64,000 nt of DNA. It comes from Torreya grandis. Lineage: Eukaryota > Streptophyta > Pinopsida > Cupressales > Taxaceae. Positions 60,766-64,000 of the stretch are shown here, one piece after another (position 1 is the first letter of the stretch; each line of letters opens with the position of its first letter). The notes under the pieces were generated by a model that worked only from the letters and a program-made list of their open reading frames with translations, did not search any database and had not been told where the DNA came from. Location of the stretch: assembly GCA_037957365.1 (NCBI GenBank), contig JARHVA010003187.1, forward strand, positions 326,501 to 390,500, written 5' to 3'. Position numbers and translations under genes: made by a program.

Positions 60766-62303
60766 TTTTATTGAACATGATGTGATCTACCCTTTATAGG
60801 TTTTCAACCTTCATTTTTAGACTACTGATTTAACTCTATCAACTTAGTATAATAGTTTCTATATAAGTCTCAAAACTTAGTCAATCCAATTAAATTAGTT
60901 TAGTTCTATGTGAATGTATTTATCTCCTAAAAACTAGATTGATTTGATTGACTCAGTGGTTTATACTTTTCATGTCATCTTCTAAATTGTCAATCTAATC
61001 AACATAGTTAGGATATCAGCTTTAAGTTTTCTCAATTGAGGCAAAGTTATCAATATTATTTTGATCTCTATGATTAGATTTTTCCCTTAGCACTATAGAT
61101 CGATCATTTATATCTAGTTATTCATCCTATTTTTCAATTTTTTTAACTTCTATATAGAATATTAGATCAATCTTGTCGACATAGTTCTTTTAGTTACTTT
61201 TAATTATTCAATCTATGAAAACTCAATCAACTAGTTCAACTTTATTTTAACATCTTATTTTGTAGGTTCAGGCCCTCATCTAGATAATACAGCTTAAAAA
61301 TATAAATTAAATAGATTCAGTACATTGATAAAATCAATCAAAAATTAAATTGATAAAAATAACTTTAGGTTAATTCTAATCAGCGTTGTCATTTCATTTT
61401 CACTTAAATTACAATTCTATTTTTCTATTTTTTTAGTTATATAAAAACTGTCACCTTATAGTAAACTAAGTCAAATTTCTTGAATTAGTTATATAACTAC
61501 TTTTTTTAAGGATACTCAATCGACTCACTCGACTACATCTATCTAGACTATCTTGGAATAGACAAAGTCAACCTGATCAACTCTATTTTGTACTATTTTC
61601 ATACTAGGTTGATCTGAATGGCCTAGTACTATCTTTTTTATGTAAAGGGAATTAGCTCACATTGGTAACAATTAATTCACCTTTCATTTATCTACTTTTT
61701 TTCTTAGAGTAGTGCACATAGTATAACTAAGAAGGTTATTTTACCAAATTAGTCACTTTCTTTCTTCACACACTACCAAATCATAAAATATCTAATAAGC
61801 ATTCAAACACTTCTCCCCAGGTCTACCTACCTAGATTTTATCACCACTAGGGAATCTGCCTTAGTTTTTTGGACAAGTATAAATACATGGATGATGTTAT
61901 ATATTGTAAAATCACCAAACACCTTTATCACTATGGGTTGTGAAGTATTCTACGCATTGTTTTACTTACCTTCTTATAGAATGTAGTTGATCTATTTGAC
62001 CCTATATCATTTGGTTGATTGTGAACATTCTAGCTAATTCAGTCTTTTTTTTGAATTCCCATCTAGATATTCCTATCTATTACATGACTGAGTTTGTCTA
62101 AATTTAATCCTTTTTCTCCTTCTTAAATAGTTATTTTAAACATCACTTCTTAAATAGCTATTTTAAACATCATGAAATCCCCTATGAAAATATTATTGGA
62201 TTGCATTATTCAATTTAGATGATACATAGGTTATTCTTTCCATCCCACCTTTGTTATCCAAGAGGACACTCACTCTTGGCACACCTTCTCTCACCCTTCA
62301 TCT
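60766..62303 (+). other. leader of the block B Tat-like element
   Basis: Non-coding, collinear with 30,783-32,329. It contains a private 27 bp tandem duplication at 62,119-62,172. Confidence 0.6.
62119..62172. repeat. 27 bp tandem duplication in the leader
   Basis: CTTCTTAAATAG-TTATTTTAAACATCA repeated once with one difference. Block A has a single copy. Confidence 0.8.
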
Positions 62304-64000
62304 ATGGATTTCAATATGGTTCAAATTACCCAAAATGATGACATTGATGGATCAGATCCATTTCACACTTCTCAAGACATCACCCTATCCAAATTACCTT
62401 TTTACATTGTAGGAATAATCACCACAAGCCTAAAAAACAACCCTGCAGGATGTCCTTTAACAAAATAACCCATATGAAATCCCTTAATAGGGAACATTCC
62501 TCCTCCCACCATCATTGATTTTCCTCCTAATACCAACACTAACCTTCCCCATTCAAATCCTAATAATACAAATTCAAAAATCATTACCACTCAAATCCTT
62601 GCCCAAATACTCTAGCAAATGAATGTCATGAAAACCAAAAATACATCTCAAATGATGCACATGAAATAACAACTATTACACATGAATAATCAGCCTTCAT
62701 TTATTTTACCTCAAACTAATCAAAAATTTATCCCTCCTCCTCTTAGACATGCCAATGGAAATATAATTTTTCAACCCCTTATGTATAACAAAATGATTCA
62801 AAATATCCAAAATGAATCTTTATCCCCATTCATTGTTTCTATTTAAATAGGAAATATTTCTCTAACTATTAAAAATGATGGGACTAAAAACTCTAAATCC
62901 TTTCTTAAGGCATTTGGTAGTCTCTAAAAAGAATGGATTCAAACAAACACCTTTGCTCCCACCAAATTCCTAGCCAAAAAATTCATAGGAGATGTCCTAT
63001 AATGGTATAATCACTTACCTCAACATGCTATCTAGTAATTAGAATATTTGGTTGATGCCTTAGTCAAATAATTTCAACAAAATGACCTTCCTAAAAATTC
63101 TCTGTCATTTTATCAATGCAAAACAATCACCATCTAAATCATCCCATGACTTCATTAAATGACGTAAATCTTTGGATAATAAAGTAGATCATAACATGAA
63201 TGATGATAATCTATTTAAATTCTTTATAACCAAATTAATAACTACACTTCAATATAAGGTTCAAACTTTTTCTCCATAAAATCCAAATGATGTAATTGAT
63301 CAAGCTAAAAGTCAAGACTTTATTATGGAAAAAATTGAGCTAAATCATAAATCCATCAAGGGATCTTTCCAAAATTACACTACTGTAATTAATAATAATC
63401 CTCCTCAAACAAAAACAAGAGTAGTCAAAGTGGATTACCCCTTGCTTCCCATACACCATTAATAGTCTAACAAATGGAGTAACTATTATTTTCCTCTAAA
63501 CCTTTCACTTATAATAATTCTCTACATACATGGTATGACCCTAAAAAATTATGTTGGTTCCATGCCAATGTGGGTCATTCTCATGAAACATGTCATGGAA
63601 TTCTCAAATTTGTTGCTTCTTTTATGTTAGTATATACATTTGACCATGATGCTATGATCAAATTAAGTCATCATCACTATGTTAAATCCTATTAAAATAA
63701 ATATTTTACCAAACCTTCATCCTCCAAACCTCAAAAATATTTCTCTACTTACAAACCAAAACATTCAAACAAGGATATTTGTACAATTGATGTTGATTAT
63801 GGCCAACATTACACCAATTCCCAATATTTAAATGCATTCATGATCAATTATAGACATGAACTTGCTTATAAAGTTCCAATCACTAAATGAAAAAATGTTC
63901 AGCCAAAGATCAACTACATAAAGATACCACCACTACTACACCTTCCAAACCAAATGAGATAACACTCCCACAACCATAACCTCAATCTACTTCTCTTATT
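62304..64000 (+). pseudogene. gag of the block B Tat-like element, cut by the window end
   Basis: The ATG at 62,304 begins MDFNMVQITQNDDIDGSDPF, parallel to 32,330. The gag core (EWIQ, EWYNHLP-like at about 62,930-63,020) and the zinc-finger-like segment LCWFHANVGHSHETCHGI (63,550) are present; the knuckle is better preserved than in block A. A segment of about 45 bp near 63,455-63,500 is present here and absent from block A. Stops and frameshifts show that it is dead. Pol would lie beyond the window. Confidence 0.8.

Overview
This 64 kb window looks like a transposon graveyard from a large, repeat-rich plant genome. A gymnosperm-like genome is my guess from the amount, age and kinds of elements, but the sequence does not prove it. 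It is AT-rich and CpG-poor. I see no intact host gene, rRNA gene or free tRNA gene. Almost every coding stretch is a decayed transposable element. Typical damage is TAA or TAG where a glutamine codon is expected, and C:G to T:A changes at catalytic or zinc-binding codons.

Layout. 1-5.8 kb: a decayed ORF of about 598 codons, then a long C/T-rich non-coding stretch with TCA microsatellites, possibly the end and LTR of a Ty3/gypsy element. 5.8-7.35 kb: plus-strand Ty3/gypsy RNase H and integrase remnant. 7.7-29.6 kb is 'block A': a tandem array with a ~366 bp monomer, a minus-strand gypsy gag with primer-binding site and LTR edge, a 3.4 kb minus-strand pseudo-ORF of unknown function, and a spacer with short repeats. 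Block A is interrupted by two Ty1/copia elements: an internally deleted minus-strand copy (12,156-16,416) and a long plus-strand copy (21,359-28,681). 29.6-42.9 kb: a complete but dead Tat-like Ty3/gypsy element with two LTRs, gag, protease, RT, two RNase H domains and integrase. 42.9-48.1 kb: minus-strand gypsy integrase remnant and a decayed DDE-type transposase-like gene. 48.15-64 kb is 'block B': a second copy of block A in the same order, running into a second copy of the Tat-like element's 5' LTR, leader and gag.

Blocks A and B are paralogous copies of one ancestral arrangement, so each shows the empty site for later insertions in the other. By eye the order of events is: Tat-like element insertion (in both blocks), duplication, plus-strand copia into A (LTRs roughly 10% different, 5 bp target duplication), internally deleted copia into A (LTRs roughly 5% different, with a 33 bp flanking direct repeat instead of 5 bp), and a dimeric tRNA-type SINE into B. 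Three dinucleotide microsatellites expanded in one copy only.

No gene set here works together as a living pathway. The value of the window is its layered insertion history, the unusual 33 bp duplication, the tandem array that may derive from a repeated coding sequence, and several unidentified ORFs that survive as two copies or as long frames without frameshifts.
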